A program made the translations under genes and the position numbers. The notes beneath the pieces are model-generated. The model did no database searches. It was not told where the DNA came from and was given only the letters and a program-made list of their open reading frames with translations. A stretch of 16,037 bases of DNA from NCBI GenBank assembly GCA_045655705.1, contig JAZOPU010000108.1:1-16037 (forward strand). The letters are read 5' to 3'. The stretch's first letter is position 1. The number at the start of each line of letters is the position of its first letter. Source of the DNA: Scatosoma sp045655705 (GTDB lineage Bacteria > Bacillota > Clostridia > Christensenellales > Borkfalkiaceae). Below, one piece after another: positions 7,619 through 15,310 of this stretch.

Positions 7619-10600
7619 TTATAATATTTCCGTGAGTGATTGCAAAAATGCGTAGCGGGTTTTGCAGTCGCTTTCCGCTTGCGCAAATAGCGTTTCCGCG
7701 CGGGCGGGGTTGGATTTTAATAGCGACGCAAAACGGTTTTCGCCCATCAAGAAATCGCGCAAGGGGAGCGTGGGCGGGGGGCTGTCGAGCGTCAATTTCT
7801 TTTCCTTTTCGGGGTGGAAGCGATAGAGCGGGAAATATCCGCTTTCTACCGCTTTTTTCTCTTCGTCCATGCTCTTACTCATGTGCACGCCGTGCGAGAT
7901 GCAAGGCGAATAGGCAATCACGAGCGACGGACCTTCGTAGCTCTCCGCTTCCGTGAGCGCGTTTATCAGTTGTTGCTTGTTCGCACCCATAGATACTTGC
8001 GCCACGTAGACGTAGCCGTAGGTCATTGCCATAAGTCCTAAATTTTTCTTATTTCTATCTTTCCCTAATACGGCAAAGCGCGCCGTCGCGCCAAGGGGGG
8101 TGGCTTTGGAAACCTGCCCGCCTGTGTTGGAATATACTTCGCTATCTAACACGAGTACGTTGACGTTCTCTCCGCTTGCAAGCACGTGATCCAGCCCGCC
8201 ATAGCCGATATCATACGCCCAACCGTCCCCGCCGATAATCCACACCGAGCGGTCTTTTTTATCGCCTACTTCGCAAGCAAGGCGCATACCCAAGCCAAAT
8301 TCCGCGTTGTCTTCAAAAAGCGAATTTGCCCAAGCAGGGCCTTGTCCGTTTTCGTTTTTCGTGTACGGGCAGGTGGGGGACGAACCGCCGTAGATAGACG
8401 AACAGCCCGTGGCGTTGGCAATCAGCATTTTCTCGCCGAAAAGCTGGGTTAAGAGCTTGATATACGGCGTTTCTCCGCAACCCGAGCAGGCGTAGGAAAA
8501 TTCAAACAGCGGTTTATAAAACTGACTGCCCTTTACGCTCGTGCGTTTGAATACGCCCGTGTCCGCGTTTTTGATTTGCATGGCAAATTCCCAGTTTTCG
8601 CCCGCGCTTGGCATAAGCTCCGTTGCAGGGCGCATAACCAGCGCTTTTTCCTTGGCAGGGCAGGTGTTGGCGCATACCCCGCAACCCATACAATCGTGCG
8701 GGGATACCTGCACTCTAAACCCTTTTCCCTGCAAGCCCACGGCGGGTTTGGTTTGGAAACTTTCGGGGGCGGTCGTGTTGTTATCTACGACAAACGGGCG
8801 TATGCACGCGTGCGGGCAAACGAACGAGCATTGATTACACTGAATGCAATTTTCTTTTATCCACATAGGCAAAAGGTAGGGCATACCGTGTTTTTCTAAT
8901 CTCGTCGTGCCTGTGGGAATAGTTCCGTCGGGGGCAAACGCGGAAACGGGTAATTCGTCGCCCTGCATAGATAAGATAGGGTGGATAAAGCTTTGGAAAT
9001 ACTTATCTTGTGGCAAGGCGAGCGGGGGCGCGCCGTGGACGGCGTTCGACCAAGAAATCGGATAGTCGATTTTTTGCACCGCGCTTTGCGTGCGGTCGAG
9101 TGCCTCACAGTTTTTTTGCACGATATCTTCGCCCTTGCGTGCAAATTTTTTCGTCAGTTGCGCTTTGAGCAAAGACACCGCTTTATCATAGGGCAAAAGG
9201 GTGGGGTTGAGCAGGAAAAACGCCGCTTGCATAATCGTGCTCGTTCTGCCCGAAAGCCCCACTTCGTTGGCAATTTTCGTGGCGTCTACGACAAAAAAGG
9301 AGAGCTGTTTTTCCGCGATTTGCCGTTTGACTTTGGCGGGCAGGTTGTTTTCTAACTCGTCCAAGCTCCCCCAAGGGCAGTTGAGAAGAAAGGTTGCGCC
9401 CTGCTTGGCTTTTCCCAGCATATCAAAGCGGGTGAGATAAGACGGATTGTGACAGGCGATAAAATCCGCGTTTTCAATCAAATACGCCGAGCGGATAGGG
9501 CGGTTGCCAAAGCGTAAGTGCGAAATCGTTGCACCGCCTGATTTTCTTGAATCGTAGCAAAAATAGCCTTGCACGTATTTGTCCGTTTGCTCGCCGATAA
9601 TTTGTACGGAATTTTTATTCGCGCCCACCGTGCCGTCCGAGCCAAGCCCGTAGAAAATACAGCTTATAATATCGTCGCTTTTGATGGAAAAAGTATTATC
9701 AAGGGGCAAGGACGTGTGGGTGATATCGTCGCGTATGCCCACGGTGAAGTTGTCTTTGGGGTGTTCGTTTTCTAAATTTTTAAACACGGCAAAAACGCAA
9801 GCGGGCGTAAATTCTTTCAAGCCCAGCCCGTACCGTCCGCCTACCACTTGTATATGCGAAGGGTCGGAAGTTTTCAGCGCGTCGATCACGTCAAGGCACA
9901 ACGGCTCGTGCCCTGCGCCCGCTTCTTTCGTTCTATCCAGCACCGCGATTTTTTGGCAGGTCTTGGGCAAAACATTACAAAACGCTTGACTATCAAACGG
10001 ACGGTACAGCCGTACTTTAATAAGCCCGACCTTTTCGCCACGGCTTAAAAGGTGTTCCACCGTTTCTTCCGCCGTGCTCGCTCCGCTACCCATCATAACG
10101 AGCACGCTTTGCGCGTCCTGTGCGCCGTAGTAATCGAACGGGTGGTATTTCCTGCCCGTCTTTTGCGCGACTTTATCGAAAATTTCCTGTACGAGCGCGG
10201 GCAGGGCGAGATAGTGTTTGTTTCCCGCTTCACGGTTTTGGAAATAGGTGTCGGGGTTTTGCGCCGTACCGCGGGCACAGGGGGAGGCAGGGTCGAGCGC
10301 GCGGTTTTGAAAACGCGCGATAGCGTCGTTGTCAATAAAAGACTGTATTTCACTTTCTTCAAACGCGTCGATTTTATTTAGCTCGTGGGAAGTTCTAAAA
10401 CCGTCGAAAAAGTGCAGGAATGGCACGGACGATTGAAGCGTTGCTATATGCGCGGTGAGCGCGAAGTCCATACATTCTTGCACGGTGGACGCGCAAAGCA
10501 TAGCAAAACCCGTTTGCCGCACCGCCATGACGTCTTGGTGGTCGCCGAAAATACTCAGCGCGTGCGTGGCGATTGCGCGGGCGGAAACGTGGAATACGGT

Positions 10601-10912
10601 GGGGAGCAGTTCCCCTGCGATTTTGAACATATCCGGTTGCATGAGAAGTAGCCCCTGCGAGCAAGTGTAGGTGGTAGCAAGCGCACCGCAAGTCAGCGCG
10701 CCGTGGAGTGCGCCCGCAACCCCTGCTTCCGATTGCATTTGCACGACTTTGGGTACGTTCCCAAACGCGTTTTTCTTGGCTTTTGCTTGCCATTCGTCTA
10801 CAAGCTCTGCCATGGGCGAGCTGGGGGTGATGGGGTAGATGACGGCAAGTGAAGAAAAGGCGTAGGAAATATAAGCCGCCGCGGTGTTGCCGTCCATAGT
10901 CATTTTTTGCAT
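7619..10912 (-). CDS. nifJ: Pyruvate:ferredoxin (flavodoxin) oxidoreductase, compact form
   Basis: 1097 residues. It converts pyruvate and CoA to acetyl-CoA and CO2 while reducing ferredoxin, the central step of fermentation in anaerobes. Visible features in order: YPITPSSPMAE at 26-36 (pyruvate/TPP pocket); two ferredoxin-type 4Fe-4S motifs with C689/692/695/699 and C741/744/747/751; proximal-cluster cysteines C809, C812, C837 and C1004; and the TPP/Mg motif GDGWAYD (D896) with SNTGGQ. The family is usually about 1170-1190 residues. The shortfall lies between FEDNAEFGLGM and SVWIIGGDGW, where only about 12 residues replace a helical insert of about 75. The start is ATG 10912, 8 bases after AAGGAG; an in-frame TTG at 10918 is too close to that site. 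It is divergent from an oxygen-removing pair. Function is firm. Confidence 0.96.
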   Translation of the reverse strand: MQKMTMDGNTAAAYISYAFSSLAVIYPITPSSPMAELVDEWQAKAKKNAFGNVPKVVQMQSEAGVAGALHGALTCGALATTYTCSQGLLLMQPDMFKIAGELLPTVFHVSARAIATHALSIFGDHQDVMAVRQTGFAMLCASTVQECMDFALTAHIATLQSSVPFLHFFDGFRTSHELNKIDAFEESEIQSFIDNDAIARFQNRALDPASPCARGTAQNPDTYFQNREAGNKHYLALPALVQEIFDKVAQKTGRKYHPFDYYGAQDAQSVLVMMGSGASTAEETVEHLLSRGEKVGLIKVRLYRPFDSQAFCNVLPKTCQKIAVLDRTKEAGAGHEPLCLDVIDALKTSDPSHIQVVGGRYGLGLKEFTPACVFAVFKNLENEHPKDNFTVGIRDDITHTSLPLDNTFSIKSDDIISCIFYGLGSDGTVGANKNSVQIIGEQTDKYVQGYFCYDSRKSGGATISHLRFGNRPIRSAYLIENADFIACHNPSYLTRFDMLGKAKQGATFLLNCPWGSLDELENNLPAKVKRQIAEKQLSFFVVDATKIANEVGLSGRTSTIMQAAFFLLNPTLLPYDKAVSLLKAQLTKKFARKGEDIVQKNCEALDRTQSAVQKIDYPISWSNAVHGAPPLALPQDKYFQSFIHPILSMQGDELPVSAFAPDGTIPTGTTRLEKHGMPYLLPMWIKENCIQCNQCSFVCPHACIRPFVVDNNTTAPESFQTKPAVGLQGKGFRVQVSPHDCMGCGVCANTCPAKEKALVMRPATELMPSAGENWEFAMQIKNADTGVFKRTSVKGSQFYKPLFEFSYACSGCGETPYIKLLTQLFGEKMLIANATGCSSIYGGSSPTCPYTKNENGQGPAWANSLFEDNAEFGLGMRLACEVGDKKDRSVWIIGGDGWAYDIGYGGLDHVLASGENVNVLVLDSEVYSNTGGQVSKATPLGATARFAVLGKDRNKKNLGLMAMTYGYVYVAQVSMGANKQQLINALTEAESYEGPSLVIAYSPCISHGVHMSKSMDEEKKAVESGYFPLYRFHPEKEKKLTLDSPPPTLPLRDFLMGENRFASLLKSNPARAETLFAQAESDCKTRYAFLQSLTEIL

Positions 10913-11002
10913 AATCAAATCTCCTTATAGAGCAAGTATTCCCCTTTTCAACGAATTAAAAACCGCTGTTTTGGAAATATTAAGAAAAAGGAGGTGAGTA
11001 GT
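10913..11002. promoter_or_regulatory. Divergent control region between nifJ and the rubredoxin gene
   Basis: This 90-base gap must hold both start sites. On the minus side AAGGAG (10921-10926) serves nifJ. On the plus side AAAGGAGGTGA (10987-10997) is a near-perfect Shine-Dalgarno for rubredoxin. I find no convincing -35/-10 pair in either direction, unlike the other intergenic regions here. A small inverted repeat AAAAC-CGCT-GTTTT (10959-10972) might be an operator. Activator-dependent or non-consensus promoters are possible. Confidence 0.4.
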
Positions 11003-11161
11003 ATGAAATACGTTTGCACGGTTTGTGGATACGAATACGACGAAACGCAAGGGGACACGGAAAGCGGCGTGGTGGCGGGTACGGCATTTTCCGCGCTTCC
11101 CGACGGCTGGACTTGTCCGCTTTGTGGCGTGGGTAAAGAACATTTTGTTAAGGAAGAATAA
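11003..11161 (+). CDS. Rubredoxin
   Basis: 52 residues, beginning MKYVCTVCGYEYDE. Two CxxC knuckles (C5/C8 and C38/C41, in CTVCGY and CPLCGV) bind one iron, and GWTCPLCG plus the aromatic residues match ordinary rubredoxins in sequence and length. It is a small cytoplasmic one-electron carrier. A near-perfect AAAGGAGGTGA precedes the ATG by 5 bases. The gene ends 3 bases before the flavodiiron protein gene, so the two are co-transcribed. Rubredoxin is the known electron donor to flavodiiron proteins in anaerobes (the rubredoxin:oxygen oxidoreductase couple), which makes the pair an oxygen-scavenging system. Confidence 0.96.
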   Translation: MKYVCTVCGYEYDETQGDTESGVVAGTAFSALPDGWTCPLCGVGKEHFVKEE

Positions 11162-11164
11162 GTA

Positions 11165-12316
11165 ATGGAAATTTCTCAAAAGGTGCGGTATATCGGCGTA
11201 GACGATTATGAAATCGATCTATTTGAAGGACAGTATCCCTGCCCAAGCGGTATGGCGTATAATTCCTATATAATTCTTGATAAAAAAATCGCGGTAATGG
11301 ACAGCGTGGATAAAAATTTCGGCACGCAGTGGCTGGATAATTTGAAAAAGCAGTTACAAGGAAAAACGCCCGATTATCTAATCGTCCAGCACATGGAGCC
11401 TGATCATTCGGCGAATATCGCGCGCTTTGCGACGGAATATCCAAGTGCGAAAATCGTTGCGTCAAAGCAAGCGTTCGTGATGATGAAGCATTATTTTTCT
11501 ACGGAATTTGAAGATAGGCGTATCGTCGTGCAGGACGGGGACAGGTTGGATTTGGGCGAGCACGCGCTTGTCTTTTTTACCGCGCCCATGGTGCATTGGC
11601 CGGAAGTTATCGTAAGCTTTGAAGAAAGGGAAAATATACTTTTTTCCGCGGACGCGTTTGGGAAATTCGGCGGGATAAACACGCAGGAAGATTGGGCGTG
11701 CGAAGCGCGGAGATATTATTTTGGGATTGTTGGGAAATTCGGCGTACAGGTGCAAAACCTGCTCAAAAAGCTTTCCGCGCTTTCTATAAAAACCATTTGT
11801 CCTTTGCACGGACCTGTCTTGAAAGGGGATATTTCCAAATATTTTCATTTATACGATATTTGGTCCAAATACGAAGCGGAGAGCGACGGCGTGTTTATTG
11901 CGTATACTTCCGTGTACGGCAATACCTTGCAGGCGGTGGAGATTTTGAAAGCGGAAATAGAAAAGATAGGCGTTAAAGTGTCGGTAACCGACCTTGCCAG
12001 ATGCGATTTCTCCGAAGCGGTGGAAGACGCGTTTCGATACGGGCGTATCGTTTTGGCGTCTACGACGTATAACGGCGGGGTGTTTCCGTTTATGCGTTCT
12101 TTTCTACACGAGCTTGTCGAGCATAATTTCCAAAACCGTAGGGTGGGATTGATAGAAAACGGCTCTTGGGCACCGTTTGCGGCAAGGACGATGCGCGGAA
12201 TGCTTGAAAATTGTAAAAATCTTGACTTTTGTCAAAGCGTCGTGCGGGTGCACGGCGCGGTTACGGCGGAAAATCAAGAACAAATTCGCGCCCTTGCCAA
12301 AGAAGTTTGTGAATAA
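11165..12316 (+). CDS. fprA: FprA-family A-type flavodiiron protein (rubredoxin:oxygen/NO oxidoreductase)
   Basis: 383 residues. The N-terminal metallo-beta-lactamase fold carries the complete diiron ligand set: HMEPDH with H76, E78 and D80 (H81 adjacent), H144 (VHWPE), D163 (SADAFG) and H215 (LHGP). A C-terminal flavodoxin-like FMN domain begins near 235 with IAYTSVYGNT as the phosphate loop. The enzyme reduces oxygen to water, and in some members nitric oxide to nitrous oxide, with electrons from rubredoxin encoded 3 bases upstream. No extra rubredoxin or flavin reductase domain is fused, so it is the minimal class A form and needs the separate rubredoxin. An AAGGAAG at the end of the rubredoxin gene serves as a weak ribosome site. 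Oxygen versus NO preference cannot be read from sequence. Confidence 0.95.
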   Translation: MEISQKVRYIGVDDYEIDLFEGQYPCPSGMAYNSYIILDKKIAVMDSVDKNFGTQWLDNLKKQLQGKTPDYLIVQHMEPDHSANIARFATEYPSAKIVASKQAFVMMKHYFSTEFEDRRIVVQDGDRLDLGEHALVFFTAPMVHWPEVIVSFEERENILFSADAFGKFGGINTQEDWACEARRYYFGIVGKFGVQVQNLLKKLSALSIKTICPLHGPVLKGDISKYFHLYDIWSKYEAESDGVFIAYTSVYGNTLQAVEILKAEIEKIGVKVSVTDLARCDFSEAVEDAFRYGRIVLASTTYNGGVFPFMRSFLHELVEHNFQNRRVGLIENGSWAPFAARTMRGMLENCKNLDFCQSVVRVHGAVTAENQEQIRALAKEVCE

Positions 12317-12331
12317 TTCTTGATTTTTTTT
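12300..12331 (+). terminator. Weak terminator-like structure at the end of fprA
   Basis: AAGAA (12300-12304) pairs with TTCTT (12317-12321) across a 12-base loop that includes the fprA stop codon, followed by GA and eight Ts (12324-12331). The T-run is good but the stem is short and AT-only, so termination may be leaky. Confidence 0.35.
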
Positions 12332-12350
12332 GCGTAAGCGGGTTTTCGGC

Positions 12351-12379
12351 TTGACAAGAAGCTTTAAATAGGATATAAT
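12351..12379 (+). promoter_or_regulatory. Perfect-consensus promoter of purA
   Basis: TTGACA (12351-12356), a 17-base spacer and TATAAT (12374-12379). Transcription should start near 12386 and leave a leader of about 79 bases, longer than for the other genes here. It contains the hairpin at 12395-12426 and the ribosome site AAGGAG (12451-12456), 8 bases before the ATG. Confidence 0.85.
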
Positions 12380-12394
12380 ATATCTCGTTTGAAA

Positions 12395-12433
12395 GAGCGT
12401 TTTAAGAAAGTTTCTTTAAAATGCTCGATTTTT
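12395..12433 (+). promoter_or_regulatory. Terminator-like hairpin in the purA leader
   Basis: GAGCGTTTTAAG (from 12395) pairs with CTTTAAAATGCTC (ending 12426) with one G-T wobble (12399/12422) and one bulge, followed by GATTTTT to 12433. It lies between the promoter and the ribosome site. It could act as an attenuator or an mRNA stabiliser. No competing hairpin or known purine riboswitch core is visible, so control is only inferred. Confidence 0.4.
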
Positions 12434-12464
12434 CGCGTTTTGAAAAACAAAAGGAGATTGTATT

Positions 12465-13739
12465 ATGCTCACATCTATTTGCGGTATCAACTGGGGCGAC
12501 GAAGGCAAGGGCAGAATGGTCGATTTGCTTTCGGAAAGCTTTGACGTCGTTTGTCGTTATCAAGGCGGTAACAACGCCGGACACACGGTTATTAACGAAC
12601 GCGGTAAGTTTATTCTTAATCTTTTGCCGTCGGGTATTTTGCGCGAGGACGTCGTGAACGTTATGGGCCCGGGTATGGTTGTTGATATCAAACACCTTTG
12701 CGGGGAAATTGCAAAGCTCAAAGAAGCGGGAATTAAAATTACTCCCGAAAATCTCAAAATTTCCGACAGAGCGGTTATCACTATGCCGTATAACGTGTTA
12801 CAGGATTGCTTGGAAGAAGACCGTCTTGCAGGTAAAAAGTTCGGTTCTACCCGTCGCGGTATCGCGCCTGTTTATGCGGATAAATATTATAAAAAAGCGT
12901 TCCGTATGGGCGAGCTTTTGAATACCAAAAAACTTTATGCGCGCGTTGCGGATATCGTGGAATGGAAAAACCTTACCGTCGTTGGCGGTTATAAAGCGGA
13001 AGCGGTGAAAACGGAAGATATTATCGCGTATTTTGAAGAATACGGCAAAGTGCTTGCTCCCTTCGTTTGCGACGTGGGCTTGTATTTGACGGAAGCGCAC
13101 AAGCAGGGTAAGAACATTATGTTCGAGGCACAGCTTGGGGCTATGCGCGATATCGACTTTGGTATCCACCCTTACACGTCGTCTTCTTCGACGATTGCAG
13201 CCTACGCGCCTATCGGTGCGGGCGTACCCCAGCTTCAACTGGATAACTCGGTGGGCATTATGAAAGCATATTCCACCTGCGTTGGCGAAGGTCCGTTCAC
13301 GGCGGAGTATTTTGGCGACAAGGCAAAATATTTGCGCGATCTCGGCGGGGAATACGGCGCGGCTACGGGCAGACCCAGAAGAGTTGGACCTTTTGATATC
13401 GTGGCTTCCCGCTATGGTATTCGCTGTCAGGGCGCAACGGAAATCGCACTCACGAAAATGGACGTGTTGTCCGGTTATGAAGAAATCGAAGTTTGCGTGG
13501 CATACGAGCTGGACGGCAAGATTATAAACGAGTTCCCGTTCATTGACGTGCTCGACGATTGCAAGCCCGTGTTCAAAACGGTCAAGGGTTGGAACTGCGA
13601 TATCTCTTGGTGTCGTAAGGTGGAAGACCTGCCCAAAGAAGCACTCGACTACGTACGCTATATCGAAGAAGCGTGCGGTTGCAAGGTTCGCTACGTGTCC
13701 GTGGGCGCGGAACGCGACGCATATATTAAAATGTACTAA
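12465..13739 (+). CDS. purA: Adenylosuccinate synthetase
   Basis: 424 residues, the normal family length. It joins IMP and aspartate using GTP, the first committed step from IMP to AMP. Hallmarks: the P-loop-like NWGDEGKGR at 9-17 with catalytic D12, NNAGHT with catalytic H40, GSTRRGIAP (the IMP-binding STxRGI(G/A)P region) and ATGRPRRVGPFD near 305-316. No residue expected to be essential is missing. It stands alone, without purB or other purine genes in the window, under its own consensus promoter and with its own terminator. The leader hairpin is a possible control point. An open minus-strand frame of 339 codons covering most of the gene is a compositional shadow. Confidence 0.97.
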   Translation: MLTSICGINWGDEGKGRMVDLLSESFDVVCRYQGGNNAGHTVINERGKFILNLLPSGILREDVVNVMGPGMVVDIKHLCGEIAKLKEAGIKITPENLKISDRAVITMPYNVLQDCLEEDRLAGKKFGSTRRGIAPVYADKYYKKAFRMGELLNTKKLYARVADIVEWKNLTVVGGYKAEAVKTEDIIAYFEEYGKVLAPFVCDVGLYLTEAHKQGKNIMFEAQLGAMRDIDFGIHPYTSSSSTIAAYAPIGAGVPQLQLDNSVGIMKAYSTCVGEGPFTAEYFGDKAKYLRDLGGEYGAATGRPRRVGPFDIVASRYGIRCQGATEIALTKMDVLSGYEEIEVCVAYELDGKIINEFPFIDVLDDCKPVFKTVKGWNCDISWCRKVEDLPKEALDYVRYIEEACGCKVRYVSVGAERDAYIKMY

Positions 13740-13747
13740 ATCAAAAC

Positions 13748-13779
13748 AGCAGTTTTCTTCACGGAAACTGCTTTTTTTT
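13748..13779 (+). terminator. Intrinsic terminator of purA
   Basis: AGCAGTTT (13748-13755) pairs with AAACTGCT (13765-13772) around a 9-base loop, and a run of eight Ts (13772-13779) follows. It begins 9 bases after the purA stop. The remaining sequence up to the next promoter is T- and A-rich with nothing further I can name. Confidence 0.88.
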
Positions 13780-13849
13780 GCAATTTTTTTTCGGTTTTTG
13801 TTGTGAAAAAAACACATATGGAAAAATTTTACGGCTTTTTTTCAAATAC

Positions 13850-13878
13850 TTGCAATTATAAAAAAACGCGAGTATAAT
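13850..13878 (+). promoter_or_regulatory. Promoter of the EIIC-like gene
   Basis: TTGCAA (13850-13855), a 17-base spacer and TATAAT (13873-13878). The predicted start near 13885 gives a leader of about 24 bases with ACGGAGG (13895-13901) 7 bases before the ATG. No operator or cre-like site is evident. Confidence 0.78.
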
Positions 13879-13908
13879 AAATATAATCATTTTTACGGAG
13901 GCAAAGAA

Positions 13909-15021
13909 ATGGAAACGTGTAAAGACAAAATCAAAGCGTATTTCAAAGCACTTCCCAAACGCTATTTTATCACGGCGTTTTCGGGTATGGCACAGGGCTT
14001 GTTCGTAACGCTCATAGCTGGTACGATTTTAGCGCAAATTGCGGGCTGGATCGGGGATAATTATATCGGCAATACCTTGAAATATATTGCCAATATCGCC
14101 AAATCGTTGATGGGCGCGGGTATCGGCGTGGGTATTGCGCACGCGCTTGGGAAAAATAAGTTGCTCGTGTTCTCGTCCGCGGTGGCGGGTATGGTCGGCG
14201 CATTTGCCGATAAGCTCATGGTGGGCGGAACGCCTTTCGTAACGCTTGGGCTTGGCGCACCCGGTAATCCGATCGGGGCGTACGTCGTTACCATGCTCGT
14301 TGTGGAAATCGTGGGACTGTACGTTGGCAAAACCAAATTAGATATTTTGCTCGTACCCCTTGGAACGCTGTTTTTATCCTTTGGCGGTGTGTTCGTGTCC
14401 TTCCCGTTTATTTGGGCGATCAATCAGCTTGGAAAGCTCATTGCAATCGCAACCGACGTTACCCCGTTCGTTATGGGTATCGTAATCGCGGTGATTATGG
14501 GCGTGCTCTTGACAATGCCTACTTCTTCCGCGGCAATTTGGGTTGCGGTGGCTAGCCCTGTGCTTGCAATCGGCGCGGGTGCGGAGTATGAAGCAATGCT
14601 CCTTGCGGGCGGTGCGGCGACGGTTGGCTGTGCTTGCCATATGGTAGGCTTTGCTGTGGCAAGCTATCGTGAAAACAAGGTCGGCGGTCTTGTTTCACAA
14701 GGTATCGGCACGAGTATGTTGCAAATTCCTAACATTATGAAAAAGCCTGTGATTATGTTACCTATGATTATTTCCAGTGCGATTTTAGGTCCTATCTCTA
14801 CTTGCGTATTCAAGCTCAAATGCGGTGCGTCGGGCGGCGGTATGGGTACGAGCGGGCTTGTCGGTGTGTTTGATTTGTTCAACTATACGAGCGGGGCTTT
14901 GGAGATTATCGGGATTTTCCTGCTTATGATTATTCTTCCCGCTGTATTGAATTTTATAATTAGCGAGTTTATGCGTAAGAAAGGCTGGATTAAAGACGGC
15001 GATATGAAGCTGGACGTATAA
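13909..15021 (+). CDS. PTS EIIC-like membrane transporter (PTS_EIIC_2 type)
   Basis: 370 residues, almost entirely hydrophobic helices with Gly-rich turns: an integral membrane protein of roughly ten spans. MPTSSAAIW (203-211), HMVGFAVASYRENKVGG (about 244-260) and the CGASGGGMGTSGLVG stretch (305-319) resemble the stand-alone EIIC-like family in Firmicutes, assigned here from memory of the family. Such proteins are related to the sugar channel of phosphotransferase systems. No EIIA, EIIB, HPr or sugar-metabolism gene is adjacent, and the gene has its own promoter, so it is an orphan. The substrate is unknown, and phosphorylation-coupled transport would need partners encoded elsewhere. The first 20 residues are basic and amphipathic, not a cleaved signal. 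Confidence 0.75.
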   Translation: METCKDKIKAYFKALPKRYFITAFSGMAQGLFVTLIAGTILAQIAGWIGDNYIGNTLKYIANIAKSLMGAGIGVGIAHALGKNKLLVFSSAVAGMVGAFADKLMVGGTPFVTLGLGAPGNPIGAYVVTMLVVEIVGLYVGKTKLDILLVPLGTLFLSFGGVFVSFPFIWAINQLGKLIAIATDVTPFVMGIVIAVIMGVLLTMPTSSAAIWVAVASPVLAIGAGAEYEAMLLAGGAATVGCACHMVGFAVASYRENKVGGLVSQGIGTSMLQIPNIMKKPVIMLPMIISSAILGPISTCVFKLKCGASGGGMGTSGLVGVFDLFNYTSGALEIIGIFLLMIILPAVLNFIISEFMRKKGWIKDGDMKLDV

Positions 15022-15023
15022 TA

Positions 15024-15220
15024 AGTGAAGTATTTGCCTTTCAGGCAAAAGAGAAGTATGCCGAAAGGCAAGTGAATTAGCGACTTTGTCGCAGTGAAGT
15101 TTGCCCCAAAGGGGCAAGTTGTGGAAACATTTCAATAACTTTTTCGCAAAGCGAAAAAACTTCACTCGTGCGTAGCACGTACTTCACTACGAAGTAACTT
15201 CACTTTTCACGAAGTGAAAA
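15024..15220. repeat. Modular hairpin array joined by AGTGAAGT linkers, inverted about its centre
   Basis: Left half linkers: AGTGAAGT 15024-15031, AGAGAAGT 15050-15057, AGTGAATT 15071-15078, AGTGAAGT 15093-15100. These alternate with hairpins 15033-15049, 15059-15070, 15080-15092 and 15101-15117 (stems of 4-7 bp, loops of 3-4 bases). A central imperfect palindrome spans 15116-15141. In the right half the linker is inverted to ACTTCACT (15159-15166, 15181-15188, 15197-15204) between hairpins 15140-15158, 15167-15179 and 15204-15220, with a minimal TAC/GTA element at 15188-15196. There is no ORF. The array is distinct from CRISPR because the hairpin units all differ. Its function is unknown; it may be a mobile or structural repeat of this lineage. 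Confidence 0.7.
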
Positions 15221-15231
15221 AAATCACAATA

Positions 15232-15267
15232 AAAGAACGGACACGAAAGTTTTCGTGTCCGTTCTTT
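15232..15267. terminator. Strong 17-bp hairpin, probable terminator
   Basis: A perfect 17-bp stem (15232-15248 with 15251-15267) has a formal 2-base gap, so in practice a GAAAGTTTTC-type loop. It begins with AAAG and ends with CTTT, then ATATAAAT. The terminal T-run is short, so it could equally be a processing or stability element. It ends 10 bases before the next -35 box and would separate the EIIC transcript from the leader downstream. Confidence 0.55.
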
Positions 15268-15277
15268 ATATAAATGA

Positions 15278-15306
15278 TTGACAAAGACAGGAAAAGGTGG
15301 TAAAAT
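15278..15306 (+). promoter_or_regulatory. Promoter of the structured leader and lipoprotein gene
   Basis: TTGACA (15278-15283), a 17-base spacer and TAAAAT (15301-15306). The start is expected near 15311-15313, the first bases of the outer leader helix. RNA and helix would therefore begin together, as in many cis-regulatory RNAs. Confidence 0.78.
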
Positions 15307-15310
15307 GAAA

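Noticed and set aside
10913..10918. TTG start for nifJ at 10918
   Set aside because: It is only 3 bases from GGAG, while ATG 10912 has normal spacing and matches the family's N-terminus.
12798..13817. 339-codon minus-strand frame opposite purA
   Set aside because: It is antisense to an intact, strongly conserved gene and extends over purA's terminator. No start signal or recognisable domain.
15024..15220. CRISPR array
   Set aside because: Linkers are only 8 bases, they flip orientation midway, and the units between them are self-complementary. There are no cas genes.
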